This document shows, piece by piece, positions 22,840-35,865 of a stretch of DNA of 64,000 nucleotides. Within the stretch, counting starts at the first letter, position 1, and the number at the start of each line of letters is the position of its first letter. The DNA is from Prinsepia uniflora (lineage: Eukaryota; Streptophyta; Magnoliopsida; Rosales; Rosaceae). A program made the translations under genes and the position numbers. Below the pieces are notes generated by a model. That model made no database searches, was not told the DNA's origin, and saw only the letters and a program-made list of their open reading frames with translations. The DNA lies in NCBI GenBank assembly GCA_032719365.1, contig CM064874.1, positions 33,652,716 through 33,716,715 on the forward strand. The letters run 5' to 3'.

Positions 22840-25762
22840 TGTAACGACCCGTCCCGAATATCGGGATTTAATAATATTTAATTGTGATTTACTAATCTGG
22901 GATTAGTTGGGCGATTTCGGACGAATTGTGCAAAATGACCATTTTGCCCCTAGGCGTGGGCAAAACGTTGACTTTTATTTCAGATGGTCAAATGAACTTT
23001 GACCGATGACCGTGACGTAGTTCGGGACGTCACGAGTTCATAGACAGGTGGCACGTTCGATTCCGACATTCGCAGAGAAAGTTATGATGTACGGAAGTGT
23101 AAGGGCATTTTCGTAATTTGGACGAAATAAGGGGAAATGTTGACTTTTTGACCGAGATGTCCGATGGTCGAGGGCCAAGGACCGTTACGTAGGTTTCGTC
23201 GATACGAATCCAACGACAGGCGGCATGCCGAAATCGGAGATTCGACGACGAAGTTATGGTCAAGGAAACGAATTAACGAACCGAGGCTCCGATTAAAATA
23301 ATAATATAATAATGAACAGTACCCGGTGACTGAACACACTTGGATGAGTGACAAGTGTCACTCATCCCTTAATTTCAGGCATAAAACCAGATCCCATGTT
23401 TTGGGGAAACATAATTATTATGTTTTATTAATTAATTAAATTAAATTAATCTTCTAATTATTCCTCTCTAATTTCCTAACCGTGTACAACCCAAAACCAC
23501 AATTCATTCCACTCTTAATCTCCTCTCCATCAGCTGATCTTGAGTGTGCAATTTGGAGACATTTCAGAGACGGATTTAGTGAGGGAAACACGAGGGATTG
23601 AGGGGGGCCGTAGAACTGGAATTCGGAAATGTGGTTTTTGGGAGGGAAATCGAATTGGGAGAATTAGGCCGTGAGGATCGCAATTGAGCTCACATTAAGC
23701 TTCCTGGGATCACAACGATCATAATTGTCGAAAAAACGGGATGAATTGGTGCCGTTTTGGCTCTGATCGAGCTTGGTGACAGAGGAAGGAAATCGAGGTT
23801 GAGTCGTGATCGTGGAGTGTTTAGACGACGGAATTGAGGTGGGGAAACTACTTCTCATGATCCCACGATGCTTCTGGGTTCGTCCATTGAAAGAAAACGG
23901 CTGCGGTTGACAGAACTCCATGGTTGAACAGTGACGGTGTTCGTGCTTGAGTCGTGACGATTGAGTGCGGGATTGAAGCAATTGAGTTGGGGGAAATGCT
24001 TAACGGAGTCCATGGAAGCTTCTGGTTGAATCAATTTAAGGAAATCAATTGGAATTGAAGGAATTCCATGAACGAACAGTAACCGGAGTGTTCTTGGTGT
24101 TCATCATCGAATCGTGGAATTGTAGGTAAGGATTTGTGTAATTGAGTTTACAGAACTTAAATTGAACTTAAAACGAAACTAACTGAATGATCAATTGGAA
24201 GATTTAGGGTTGAATTGATGGACATTGAACCGGGTCGTCTCGCGGGCTGTTTGGACCCGTTTACCAGACATACGGGTTAGGCTGGTGACACTGTAGCAGG
24301 CGCGTGGGTTTCACGCGCAGCCACTCACGGCGGCGCGTGACGGTGCGTGGGCACGAATCTCGAGGTGAGGTCAACATGACTTCTGTCCTATTTAATGTAA
24401 CGAACATTTTGGAATTGGTTTCGTGTCGATCGGACACCGTTTCGTTATTGTTCGGGATAACCGAAGGTTTTAAATCCAATTTAAAAATACTTAAAAATTC
24501 GGGAAAATTACGGGACTTGAATAGGATGTTAATGATGAGGTTAGTAATCCTCTAACGTGATTTGAACAGGATTTCGAGTCCCGGTGGTAGTGGTGTGGCC
24601 CGGGAAGGCCTATGGCACGCGTATCGAGGCGCTCGGTTAAACGGTCTGTGAGTGGACATTGGTTTCATAAATTCGATGCATGCATAACTGTTTTATGATT
24701 GTTATAATTATGATTAAATGATTTACTTTGGATATCGGTGAATTTAAAATTATTTCACGTATTTCGAGGTGAATTACGTATTTGCACGTAAACCGAGGTT
24801 TTCTGGATTTGCACCGATTTCCATAAATGTGGTTGGATATGATTTCATGAAATGGTTACGAACTTGAATAAATGTTTCCTGGTTTACATTTTATATATGT
24901 TCACATGCTGGAATCTATAAATGGTTTTGATGATGTTTCGGTCATGGCACGTTTCACGGTATTTGGGCATGAGACCCGTTTGATGAAATGTAACGATCGG
25001 TTCGGATTTTACCTATGTATACCTATATGTTTTGCATGTGGATATCGATAAAATGTATTTAGTACTGCACTTTATAGATCCTTCCATATGATACTGTCTC
25101 CTCCGGATGAGGTACCCCGGAGAGGTCACGGACGTCTAGTACGTCCATCGTCTATGACGCTAAGCATCGGAGATGCTGTACCCGAACGGGGTTCGGGTAT
25201 TGAACTCGGAAATTGAGACCCGAGTGGCACGTGTAGCCTTGTGATTGTGACCTTATTGACGTCAGGGACGTCAGACATCAGGGATGTCGGATTGGAGTGT
25301 ATAGTGCAGTGGCTAAAATTATGGTTATGGTTTATATTATATGCCTTATGGTTCATATTACTGGATTTATGAAATAACTCTTGGATTGACTTTTGGAAAT
25401 TGAACCTAAGCTTTGGTTTCCGGGCTAAGGCCCTAATGGTTGTTTCTAAATAAATGTGTGACCATTGGTTTTTGGCGCATGCATATGGTTTTACTGAGGG
25501 GCATAAATGTCTTATAAATGTTTTAAACAGACTTGTTTATTTTCGTCCACTCACAGCTTTTGTTTTCAATGCCCTTCAGGTTGATTCCGGATGCGACTGC
25601 AGCAGATACTTGAGCATCGCACACCTCCTCCATCGATCCTTACGCACTCTAGAAGCCCGTTTGGGCAGTGGCAATAGGTTATCCCTTGTCTGACACCTCT
25701 TGTCAGACGGGAGCATGGCACATTCCATGGCAATCCTAGGGGGATTGAGATGGGTCGTGTCA
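22840..25762 (+). mobile_element. A LTR4
   Basis: It is 2923 bp, has the same length and variants as LTR3, and has the palindrome at 23342-23367. It is followed by an intact primer site at 25765. Confidence 0.93.
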
Positions 25763-28700
25763 AGTGGTATCAGAGCAGGTTTTGCTCTTTTGTGCGCGAA
25801 GGACGAGGGTGTGATGTCTCATTGGGCTGCTGTTCCGTTGTCAACCTGATAGATAGTTTTGGGTTTGTATGGTGGATTGGGTGTGGTTGGCCCGATACGC
25901 CGTGCATTGATGTGATTCAACCCAAGTGGGGTTGTATATGATTAACTGGTAATATGGGACCGTCGGTCCGGTCATGTGATGATGGATTGTTGTGCCACTG
26001 GGCACAGCCGGGTTCAGGGAACCCCATTTGATTGGAAATGCGAAACTCAGTTGAGTAATGGTCTAAATTGTGGACCCTGGTAGTGTTGGCTAGTGTACGG
26101 GGGTTGGGGCATCGGAGTTAGCCGATGACCTTCGTGGTGGAACCCCCGATGGAACCCACGTTGAGTTGATGATTGGATTGGATTGGACGTCTATACGATG
26201 TCAGGACTGCGGGGTCGGTCAGGTTGTGGATTTTACTGCAGAAGGAAGTTGGGTTCGGTGGAACCCTAGGGTGTGATTTTGGAACCCTAATTTATAATCG
26301 ATGGACTGGAAAAGTGAACTTTGATTGAGAACTTGTGCTGCGACGAGCGGCGAAGGTCGTGGATGACCATGTGGATGACTCTAGTGAGTCTAGTCAGGAT
26401 TATGGGTTTCGATCCACGGATGCGGTTATGAGATAAAATATGGAATCCCGTGTTGGATCGAATATTAGTGTGAGGTGTGGTTACGGATCTTGACAACGAT
26501 GACTGTTGGTCGACAGTTGTGTCGAGATGACTGGCTATCGAGGGTATTTAGTGTGGCTTTCACACTTGGGGATCAGGGGATGTTCAGGGAACGTCCATTA
26601 TCCTGATGTGCCAGTGGTCAAATTGGAGGTACCCATAGTCGTGGGGTACGAGTGCTGTTACGAGATCGTCGTTCATAATGAACGCAGATCCAGGGTAACA
26701 ACTTTGCACACAGTGTGCTGGCATGGATGTTCATGTGCCAGCATGGATGTTCGTGTGCTATGTATGGATGTTGGTATGGTGATACCTTTATGCCAATACT
26801 AGTATGGATGCCTGTGTGCTGATACTAGTGTTGATGATGGTGCGTTGGTGCTGGTACTAGCGCTGGTGCAGATGACAGTAATTGTGATGACGATGAGCCA
26901 CCAGTTGGGGTGTGACTCTGTCATGATGGACATGTGATTGGTATCTGCGACTCAGAGGTGGTTGAGTCTTGGACTGGATGGGATCCAGTGGAGGTTGTGT
27001 CGTGTTGGGATAAGTCCCAACAGATTTATGATGACAAGTGATGAATGGATCAAAAGGTATGATTGAAAATTTGGGGAAATTTGGGATGTTGTTCCCTACG
27101 TTATGAGAATCAGTGGATTTGGGGGGTTGTTGTCAACTCCGAGATTGGTAAGATTGTTTACCTCTAATATCCTCAGAGGGTACAAGGAAATTATTGAAAT
27201 TGGAAAAGTCGGGAAACCATTCGTGGTATTGAGGTGTGATTTTGTGATTGCGAATCACTTGGAACCTGAGGATTGAACCTGTAAAGGTTGTGATGTGAGA
27301 CAAAGGCAGTATGGTATGCACATCCAGGCAGAGTTGTGGATTTTCCGTTCGGAATTTGGGCGTGTTCATACATGAGTATTGGCGGACGTGAGGTCCGAGT
27401 AATGAATTGATTTTGGACACGTGGTGGTCCACGTGAGGTATGGACATGGGTAGTCCAGTGGTTGGACTTGACATCTCATTGGGAGCATGTCTGTTTCCAA
27501 CATGGTTGGAACTCCCTTTTCGGGGAGAGTTGTGATTGGGAGACGAGAGGAGTGCTCCTTTCCACATCGGTGATTGGTATTCCGAAGTCATTGGGGTTGA
27601 CTTCTTATTTCCTGCCGTGGCAGATGTTGATTGTTGCTACCAGTACGTTGAGCGTGTATTGGTGGGTGGACCCATGTTTGGCTTGGGGTCATTGGACACA
27701 AGCAGTTGTGTATGATTTTGGATTTGGTGGTGAAATGCGAGGTCATCTTTCCACAAAGGGAAATTTGACGAATGATTCAATTGAGGGTGTAAGACCCTAC
27801 GATCAACTTTCAGATGGATTGTTAGCTATGTGGGCATATGTGGATCCTAGGCGGATCTGATTTGTGATGTTGTCGACTTTGGGCATGGTGACGATCTAGG
27901 ATCGTGATGTTACTTGTCGGATGACGTAGCGATGGATCTGGATCGTGATCTTAATGATCCAGATGGGTGGAGAGTTATCACTCTTACCTTGGTATGTGAG
28001 TAGTAAATGAAGGGACTGAACTTCTTTTCAGAGTGAGTCCTTATGGTTTGTGACTTGGTTGAGTGGGTTTCCGATGTGGTCGGATTCTGTCAACCTTTGA
28101 CGTGATAGTATTGGGATTGGCTTCCCTATGAAGTCAACCAAGTGTTTTGAGCTGGTAACCGATAGGATCGGTTTTGTTACGTCTAGGTGGACGTAAATGA
28201 GGTTTTGGGTTTTGGAATCGAATTTCTGGGTGACGATTCCGGATTCGATTGCGAAGCTCGAAAGTGGATTACCGGATTTGGGTGCGGAATGATTATTCCA
28301 ATGCTAGCTTACGGAATAATGATTTCGGATTCGGATTTGGAAATGGAATAAAAATGTGATGTTTGGGTTTGGATTCGGAATTTCTTACGAAATTGTGAAT
28401 TCGAATTCGGAACTAGAACTAGATGACGGGTGGAGTTCGTTTTGTCTCATGTTGGTTTGGACAAAGGTACTTCATTACTAGAACGTGTCTGGCTATGACC
28501 TGGGTGGTTGTAGGCGGATTGTTGGATTGATGTACGTACAGGGTACGTTATACGAGGATTGATACTGGTTAGGCTGATTGGTTCCTAAATGGCGGTACAT
28601 GGGATGTACCAGTGGTGTGTGATCAAACGTGTTGGTAATCGGCTTGGTTCCGATATCATTTGTTTGGTTGTGATTGTGGACTGGACATTGGATGATGTGC

Positions 28701-29484
28701 GCTGTGCAGAGTGTTTTGGTCTGGTTCAATGGTTGTTTGAGCAAGTGCTCCTAGCCATGGTTGGCTAGTGGAACCCTAGTTTTGAGATGTGTGATCACTG
28801 CTGGGCTGGTATTCAATGTGTTCCAGTTACACCACTTGATTGGGTAAATTGACGGTGTACGTACACTCAGGATGAGTGAATTGGTGGTCAGAGTAACCAC
28901 GAGTAACCTTGTGTGATTTTATCACACCGTGATTTTCCAGCGCCTTGGTTCGCTGAGGGAGTCGGCGGTTATGGACATTGAGATTAATTTATGTCGCAGG
29001 ATGGGGCTTGCCCTGCGAATTGAGATCATGTGGTTGATCTTACGCTACATCGAGGGTGATGTAGTACGTGGTGTTGTCACTGACTGGTAAATGGTTGGGG
29101 CTTTATCAGGGTGGTAAAGCTTAGTGGTGACAGTTTGACTGATGGTGTCAGCATGGACTGACAAATGAGATTTGGTGACTCCCAATGGGAGCAAATGTAA
29201 GGATATATTGACAATGGAAGGGAACTGTTTGGCTGAATGAGTCAGCTAAATGGTTAAGAAATTTTATCGCGGATCAGGTGACTATGTCCACTCGAGGTGG
29301 TCGAGTGTTGTTGTTATGACGTATGACTGTGATGGGATGTCTGGGTGCAGACGAGACTGGTATTGTTCCAGTATGTGGGTGTACAGGTGTACACATGGTA
29401 TGTGGTCGAAATGTCTTCCACAAGGTGGTTGTGGAATAAGGTTATTGGTAATTTCGAGGACGAAATTCTTTAAGGAGGGAAGGT
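25763..29484 (+). mobile_element. INT4, family A interior
   Basis: It is 3722 bp. The first roughly 2 kb follows INT3. From about 27805 it gains variants absent from INT2 and INT3, two of which (CTTCTTTTC near 28020 and GCGCTGTGCAG near 28700) match INT1. This suggests a crossover or conversion inside INT4. Primer site is 25765-25776; polypurine tract is 29472-29483. Confidence 0.85.
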
Positions 29485-32265
29485 TGTAACGACCCGTCCC
29501 GAATATCGGGATTTAATAATATTTAATTGTGATTTACTAATCTGGGATTAGTTGGGCGATTTCGGACGAATTGTGCAAAATGACCATTTTGCCCCTGGGC
29601 GTGGGCAAAACGTTGACTTTTATTTCAGATGGTCAAATGGACTTTGACCGATGACCGTGACGTAGTTCGGGACGTCACGAGTTCATAGACAGGTGGCACG
29701 TTCGATTCCGACATTCGCAGTGAAAGTTATGTTGTACGGAAGTGCAAGGGCATTTTCGTAATTTGGACGAAATAAGGGGAAATGTTGACTTTTTGACCGA
29801 GATGTCCGATGGCCGAGGGCCAAGGACCGTTACGTCGGTTTCGTCGATACGAATCCAACGACAGGCGGCATGCCGAAATCGGAGATTCGACGACGAAGTT
29901 ATGGTCAAGGAAACGAATTAACGAACCGAGGCTCCGATTAAAATAATAATATAATAATGAACAGTATCCGGTGACTGAACACACTTGGATGAGTGACAAG
30001 TGTCACTCATCCCTTAATTTCAGGCATAAAACCAGATCCCATGTTTTGGGGAAACATAATTATTATGTTTTATTAATTAATTAAATTAAATTAATCTTTT
30101 AATTATTCCTCTCTAATTTCCTAACCGTGTACAACCCAAAACCACAATTCATTCCACTCTTAATCTCCTCTCCATCAGCTGATCTTGAGTGTTCAATTTG
30201 GAGACATTTCAGAGACGGATTTAGTGAGGGAAACACGAGGGATTGAGGGGGGCCGTAGAACTGGAATTCGGAAATGTGGTTTTTGGGAGGGAAATTCGAG
30301 GTTGAGTCGTGATCGTGCAGTGTTTAGACGACGGAATTGAGGTGGGGAAACTACTTCTCATGATCCCACGATGCTTCTGGGTTCGTCAATTGAAAGAAAA
30401 CGGCTGCGGTTGACAGAACTCCATGGTTGAACAGTGACGGTGTTCGTGCTTGAGTCGTGACGATTGAGCGCGGGATTGAAGCAATTGTGTTGGGGGAAAT
30501 GCTTAACGGAGTCCATGGAAGCTTCTGGTTGAATCAATTTAAGGAAATCAATTGGAATTGAAGGAATTCCATGAACGAACAGTAACCGGAGTGTTCTTGG
30601 TGTTCATCATCGAATCGTGGAATTGTAGGTAAGGATTTGTGTAATTGAGTTTACAGAACTTAAATTGAACTTAAAACGAAACTAACTGAATGATCAATTG
30701 GAAGATTTAGGGTTGAATTGATGGACATTGAACCGGGTCGTCTCGCGGGCTGTTTGGACCCGTTTACCAGACATACGGGTTAGGCTGGTGACACTGTAGC
30801 AGGCGCGTGGGTTTCACGCGCAGCCACTCACGGCGGCGCGTGACGGCGCGTGGGCACGAATCTCGAGGTGAGGTCAACATGACTTCTGTCCTATTTAATG
30901 TAACGAACATTTTGGAATTGGTTTCGTGTCGATCGGACACCGTTTCGTTATTGTTCGGGATAACCGAAGGTTTTAAATCCAATTTAAAAATACTTAAAAA
31001 TTCGGGAAAATTACGGGACTTGAATAGGATGTTAATGATGAGGTTAGTAATCCTCTAACGTGATTTGAACAGGATTTCGAGTCCCGGTGGTAGTGGTGTG
31101 GTCCGGGAAGGCCTATGACACGCGTATCGAGGCGCTCGGTTAAACGGTCTGTGAGTGGACATTGGTTTCATAAATTCGATGCATGCATAACTGTTTTATG
31201 ATTGTTATAATTATGATTAAATGATTTACTTTGGATATCGGTGAATTTAAAATGATTTCACATATTTCGAGGTGAATTACGTATTTGCACGTAAACCGAG
31301 GTTTTCTGGATTTGCACCGATTTCCATAAATGTGGTTGGATATGATTTCATGAAACGGTTACGAACTTGAATAAATGTTTCCTGGTTTACATTTTATATA
31401 TATTCACATGCTGGAATCTATAAATGGTTTTGATGATGTTTCGGTCATGGCACGTTTCAAGGTATTTGGGCATGAGACTCGTTTGATGAAATGTAACGAT
31501 CGGTTCGGATTTTACCTATGTATACCTATATGTTTTGCATGTGGATATCGATAAAATGTATTTAGTACTGCACTGTATAGATCCTTCCATATGATACTGT
31601 CTCCTCCGGATGAGGTACCCCGGAGAGGTCACAGACGTCTAGTACGTCCAGCGTCTATGACGCTAAGCATCGGGGATGCTGTACCCGAACGGGGTTCGGG
31701 GATTGAACTCGGAAATTGAGACCCGAGTGGCACGCGTAGCCTTGTGATTGTGACCTTATTGACGTCAGGGACGTCAGACATCAGGGATGTCGGATTGGAG
31801 TGTATAGTGCAGTGGCTAAAATTATGGTTATGGTTTATATTATATGCCTTATGGTTCATATTACTGGATTTATGAAATAACTCTTGGATTGACTTTTGGA
31901 AATCGAAACTAAGCTTTGGTTTCCGGGCTAAGGCCCTAATGGTTGTTTCTAAATAAATGTGTGATCATTTTTTTTTGGCGCATGCATATGGTTTCACTGA
32001 GGGGCATAAATGTCTTATAAATGTTTTAAACAGACTTGTTTATTTTCGTCCACTCACAGCTTTTGTTTTCAATGCCCTTCAGGTTGATTCCGGATGTGAC
32101 TGCAGCAGAGACTTGAGCATCGCACACCTCCTCCATCGATCCTTACGCACTCTAGAAGCCCGTTTGGGCAGTGGCAATAGGTTATCCCTTGTCTGACACC
32201 TCTTGTTAGACGGGAGCATGGCACATTCCATTGCAATCCTAGGGGGATTGGGATGGGTCGTGTCA
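29485..32265 (+). mobile_element. A LTR5 (outer right LTR)
   Basis: It is 2781 bp. It lacks the 0.14-kb segment and shares diagnostic bases with LTR1 rather than LTR2-4, for example CTGCACTGTATAG, CGTCCAGCG and GCAGAGACTTGAG. No primer site follows; the TSD GTCCA does. It is the original 3' LTR of the element that received the inner units, or its derivative. Confidence 0.92.
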
Positions 32266-32270
32266 GTCCA

Positions 32271-32999
32271 AAATGTAATTTCATCTATTCCATGTAACGA
32301 ACATTTTGGGACTGGTTTCGAGTCGATCAAACATCATTTCGATATAGTTCGAGATGTCAGAAGGCTTAGGATATAGTTTAAAAATAGTTAAAAATTCGGA
32401 AAAATTAGAGGACTTCAATTCGAGGTTAATGAGGTAGTTAGTAACCCTCTAATATGATTTGGACAGGTTTGGGAACCTCGGAGATGGTGATTGGCCCGGG
32501 AAGGGCGTATGGTGCGCGTATCGAGGCGCAAGTTGGACGGTCTGTGAGTGGACCTTATTTTCTAAATTGATGCATGCATAACTATTTTATATGAGTTTAT
32601 GAACATGTTTTGTGATTCCATGAGTGTATTTGTTAGTGGTATATTAGTATTTACGTATTTACACGTATTTCAAGGTTTTTAGTTTTACACGATGGTTATA
32701 CGTGCTATGTTTTCCATGATAGTTTGATGAAATGATTTCTGATTTAGAAATATGGAATCGGGCATGAGACTCATTTGATTGGAAACCATCGGACTTGGAG
32801 TCCATTTGGTTTAATGAGAAATCAGGTTGGAGGCCCATTTGAGTATACGATCGGGCCGGGGGCCCCGTTGGTTTACGAATTTGGGCTTGATTCCTGTGAG
32901 ATTTGATTTTAAATCAGATTCGAGGAATCCTGTTGAGACGCACGGGTATGAGACCCAGTTGAATTGTGATTTGAAAGCAAGTATTTGAAATTTATATAC
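32271..32999 (+). mobile_element. Host LTR B, middle piece
   Basis: It continues B after the A array and aligns with D's 5' LTR from about 41015 onward. It includes a candidate intron 1 3' site (TTGGACAG|G, 32466), exon 2 (32467-32543, 77 nt) and the intron 2 start CT|GTGAGTGG at 32544. A run of GGGC...GAG...CCC motifs fills 32757-32970. It stops at TATAC, the TSD of element C. Confidence 0.85.
32995..32999. repeat. TSD of element C (TATAC)
   Basis: TATAC at 32995-32999 is repeated at 61636-61640, outside the first TG and last CA of element C, even though the two copies are 28.6 kb apart because of nesting. Confidence 0.92.
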
Positions 33000-35850
33000 T
33001 GTAACGACCCAAAAATTCAAAAAAGGAAAATTAGGAAAATTTGAAGGAAATGACGATTTTGCCCCTAGTTATGAGGGCCGAAAGTTGACTTTTTGATCCG
33101 AATACTTTTTGGACTTTCCGAAGATATTGTTGAGTAGGTCTCGAGACGCTGAATCCGTAGACAGGCGGCATGCATCAATCAGAGGTCGGATGTGACTGTT
33201 GCGGGTCTGCGAAGGCGATGGGCATTTTGGTAATTTGGTAGGTAAGGGTAAAATGTTGACTTTTGACTCGGACGGTCAAACAGAATTTGGCCATTGATTG
33301 TGACGTAGTTCGGGACGTCACGAGTCCATAGACAGGGCACGTCGAAATCGGACATCGTACGGGAAAGTTATGGTCATGGGATTGAAATCGGTTAAACTTA
33401 CGTCCCGGGATTTGGATTAAAATAATAATAAAATATTGAAAGGTGATCAATGATTATGGACCCTTGGATGAGTGACAAGTGTCACTCATCCCATGTTTTG
33501 AGGCCCCTAAATTGTGGATCATGTTTCCCTCTAATTCATTTTTATTCATCCATCATCACCCTTAATCATCATTCATTCTTCATTATCAGTCATCTTCATC
33601 TTCTTCATTTATTTTCTTCAAAACCGTATACCTCAATCCTACACAAACACCTCTCAATCATCATCCATTACTTATGACCCGTGAATGAAAGTTGGAGAGG
33701 ATGTTGAGATGAACCCAATGGTGGCCACGGCAAGAACCGTCGTGCACGGTGACCGGAATTTTGGAAGGTAAGCCGTGGGATTCAAATTTTGGATTTTTGA
33801 TTTTGATGGTGCTGATCGATTCTAAGCTTAGGATGATGTTCTTTGAGCTCTCATGAGCTTGTAGGTGTAATTTGGGACGGATTTGGACGTTGGAGGTGGC
33901 CGGAATGATGATTGGAATTCTGGCCAAAACTTTGAATGGTCATAACTTAAAATCCAGGTACTTTCTAAAATTTATGGGTTGATATTTGGAATCCTTGGCT
34001 CGAGTAGATGGATTTACATAGGTAAAACGTTGAATTTGGTTGAGAAACGAGTGAGATATCGAAGTTTGAAGTTTGGGGTATCAATGGAGTTTTCCGGCGA
34101 GTTGACTCGTTGACTTTGACCTGTTAACTTTTGACCATTGACTTAATGTTCATGATGACGTCTGCGTTGACTTTGATGACGTCAATGTTGACTTTTTGGT
34201 CAACATTTGACTAGAACTTTGACCCGCGCGTTGGGGCGCGTGGAAGCATATTTTTAGGTGGGACCAAGACCATTTTAAAGGTTTCGACGATCCGGATCCA
34301 ATGGCGTTGGTTTCGGGTCGATCAGAGTTCGTTAAGTTGGTCAAATCGATGTTTTTCACCTCAGGAAACGTGTACGGGACACGTTGACTTTTCTTGGAAA
34401 TTTTAGGGTTCTTAGAATGGACTTGTATAGGTTAGTAGTAACATTTGGGTATGATTTGGACAGGTCAGGATGACCTGGAGAGGTCGGATTAGCGTGGGGA
34501 GGCTTATGGCACGCATATCGAGGTGGCATCTAGGACAGTTTGTGAGTGGACTTTGTTTTCTAACCCAGATGCATGCATATAAGATTTAAATGATTTATTA
34601 TATGATTTAACATGATTGATGTTTCGATCCGGTGATTTCTCGATTTTCTGGATTATTATATTATTTTTGGCACGATTTTTGAGAAATTGTGAAAATGATG
34701 TTTTGACTTGGATTATGAGTCAGGGATTGATTTAATGGATTTACATAATGTGTTTCGGATATATTTTATGGATTTACGTGAAAATGGCAACTCGGGTTAC
34801 AGTTGCACGAAATTACGTGAAATTGAGATTTTGGGCTTGAGACCCAATGGAATTGTGATTTTGTTTGGATTTGTATTTCCATGTGATTACATGATGATAT
34901 TGATGATTTTCGGATTTATGGAATAAATCGGGATTTGGGTTTCCGGATTTGAGGAAACTATATTTTGGGGCTGAGACCCTGTGTTGATAATGATTTGAGT
35001 TTTAAACGCAACTGTTTTTCACTGGTTTTCATGATGGTGATGTGTTGCGGATATTTAGGGTTTTCGGATGGAAATGTGTTTTCCCCGAAATGAACCTTGT
35101 ATTGTGGATTTTAGGGCTTTCAGCTGGAAATGTGTTTTCCCCGGAGTGCACCCTGGAGATAACGCTCACCTCCGAGATGGGATGTGTTTACCCCGGAGAG
35201 GTCACGTAGCACGGTCTGTTGTCGTGCAGCCGAGGGAGGCTCGACTCAGACCAGATATGCTGGGTTATGTGGAGATCGGTCGGTGATGTGTTCACGACGA
35301 TCTGGATTGTCGACTGGTGATGTGTTCACAGCGACATGCTCGGATTTTGAGCGGTCCTTGGGCCTATTTGATTTTCACGCGTTGCAGGGATAACGTGATT
35401 AATGAGATTGGATATGGAAATAAGTCCCGTGGATTTATGGAGATTTGATTTGATTTGATGAACATGAGTTTCAGGGAAAATGTGGACATGGAATTTAGAA
35501 ACATGTTTTGATTTTATCGGTCCACTATTCATACTTGATTGATTTCACACTATTACTCATGTTTTATGATATGCATGCATGTTTGTGAAAAATGGAGGGT
35601 AAGAATGGGTTTTGGTAAATGTATTTATAAAAGTTTGTTTTGTCCACTCACACCTTTTCTGTTTTATCGACCTTCAAGGTCGTGGCGCGATGATCGAGGC
35701 TATTCGAGAGGTGGAGGTATGAGTGGGCATAGGTGCAGTTATCCCCTGTTTGGCAAGTCTTGGAGGTTAATTTCGGAACCTCTGTTGACTTGTCAGACGA
35801 GAGCAGGACTAGACACGTTTATCAAAGTCCTTCAGGGACGGGTCCTGTCA
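33000..35850 (+). mobile_element. C 5' LTR
   Basis: It is 2851 bp, with the palindrome at 33466-33491, a CT/CAT-rich putative leader (about 33525-33660), candidate intron 1 33778-34463, exon 2 34464-34541 and intron 2 34542-35678. TGACGT motifs lie at 34154-34190 within intron 1. The order of modules matches A, D and E. Confidence 0.9.
33778..35678 (+). other. Candidate two-intron leader in C 5' LTR
   Basis: Intron 1 runs from AAG|GTAAGC to TTGGACAG|G. Exon 2 is 78 nt, identical in length to A and D. Intron 2 runs from TT|GTGAGTGG to CCTTCAAG|G. TGTGAGTGGAC (34541-34551) pairs exactly with GTCCACTCACA (35642-35652). The 3' LTR keeps the same layout: 59503-60210, exon 60211-60288 (78 nt), and 60289-61463, with pairing boxes at 60288-60298 and 61427-61437. 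Confidence 0.48.
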
Positions 35851-35853
35851 AAT

Positions 35854-35865
35854 TGGTATCACAGC
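35854..35865 (+). other. Primer-binding site of C
   Basis: TGGTATCACAGC lies three bases after the LTR end. It has one mismatch to the initiator Met-tRNA site used by A and E. Confidence 0.85.

Larger units (their letters stand above)
225..32265 (+). mobile_element. Family A tandem multimer, five LTRs and four interiors
   Basis: One continuous array reads LTR1-INT1-LTR2-INT2-LTR3-INT3-LTR4-INT4-LTR5. LTR starts at 9550, 16195, 22840 and 29485 are spaced exactly 6645 bp. Neighbouring interiors share the LTR between them, and only the outer ends carry a TSD (GTCCA). No gag or pol domain is recognisable inside, so I call it a LARD-like non-autonomous element. Expansion by unequal LTR-LTR exchange, or by integration of one-LTR circles, would explain the shared LTRs. 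An assembly artefact is possible but disfavoured by variants private to single copies. Confidence 0.9.

Noticed and set aside
225..32265. Reading the 6645-bp period as a satellite DNA
   Set aside because: The unit is an LTR plus interior with primer site and polypurine tract, and the array has integration TSDs.
220..32270. Five independent insertions of A elements side by side
   Set aside because: No TSD or host sequence lies between units. LTR and interior boundaries are direct, so neighbours share LTRs.
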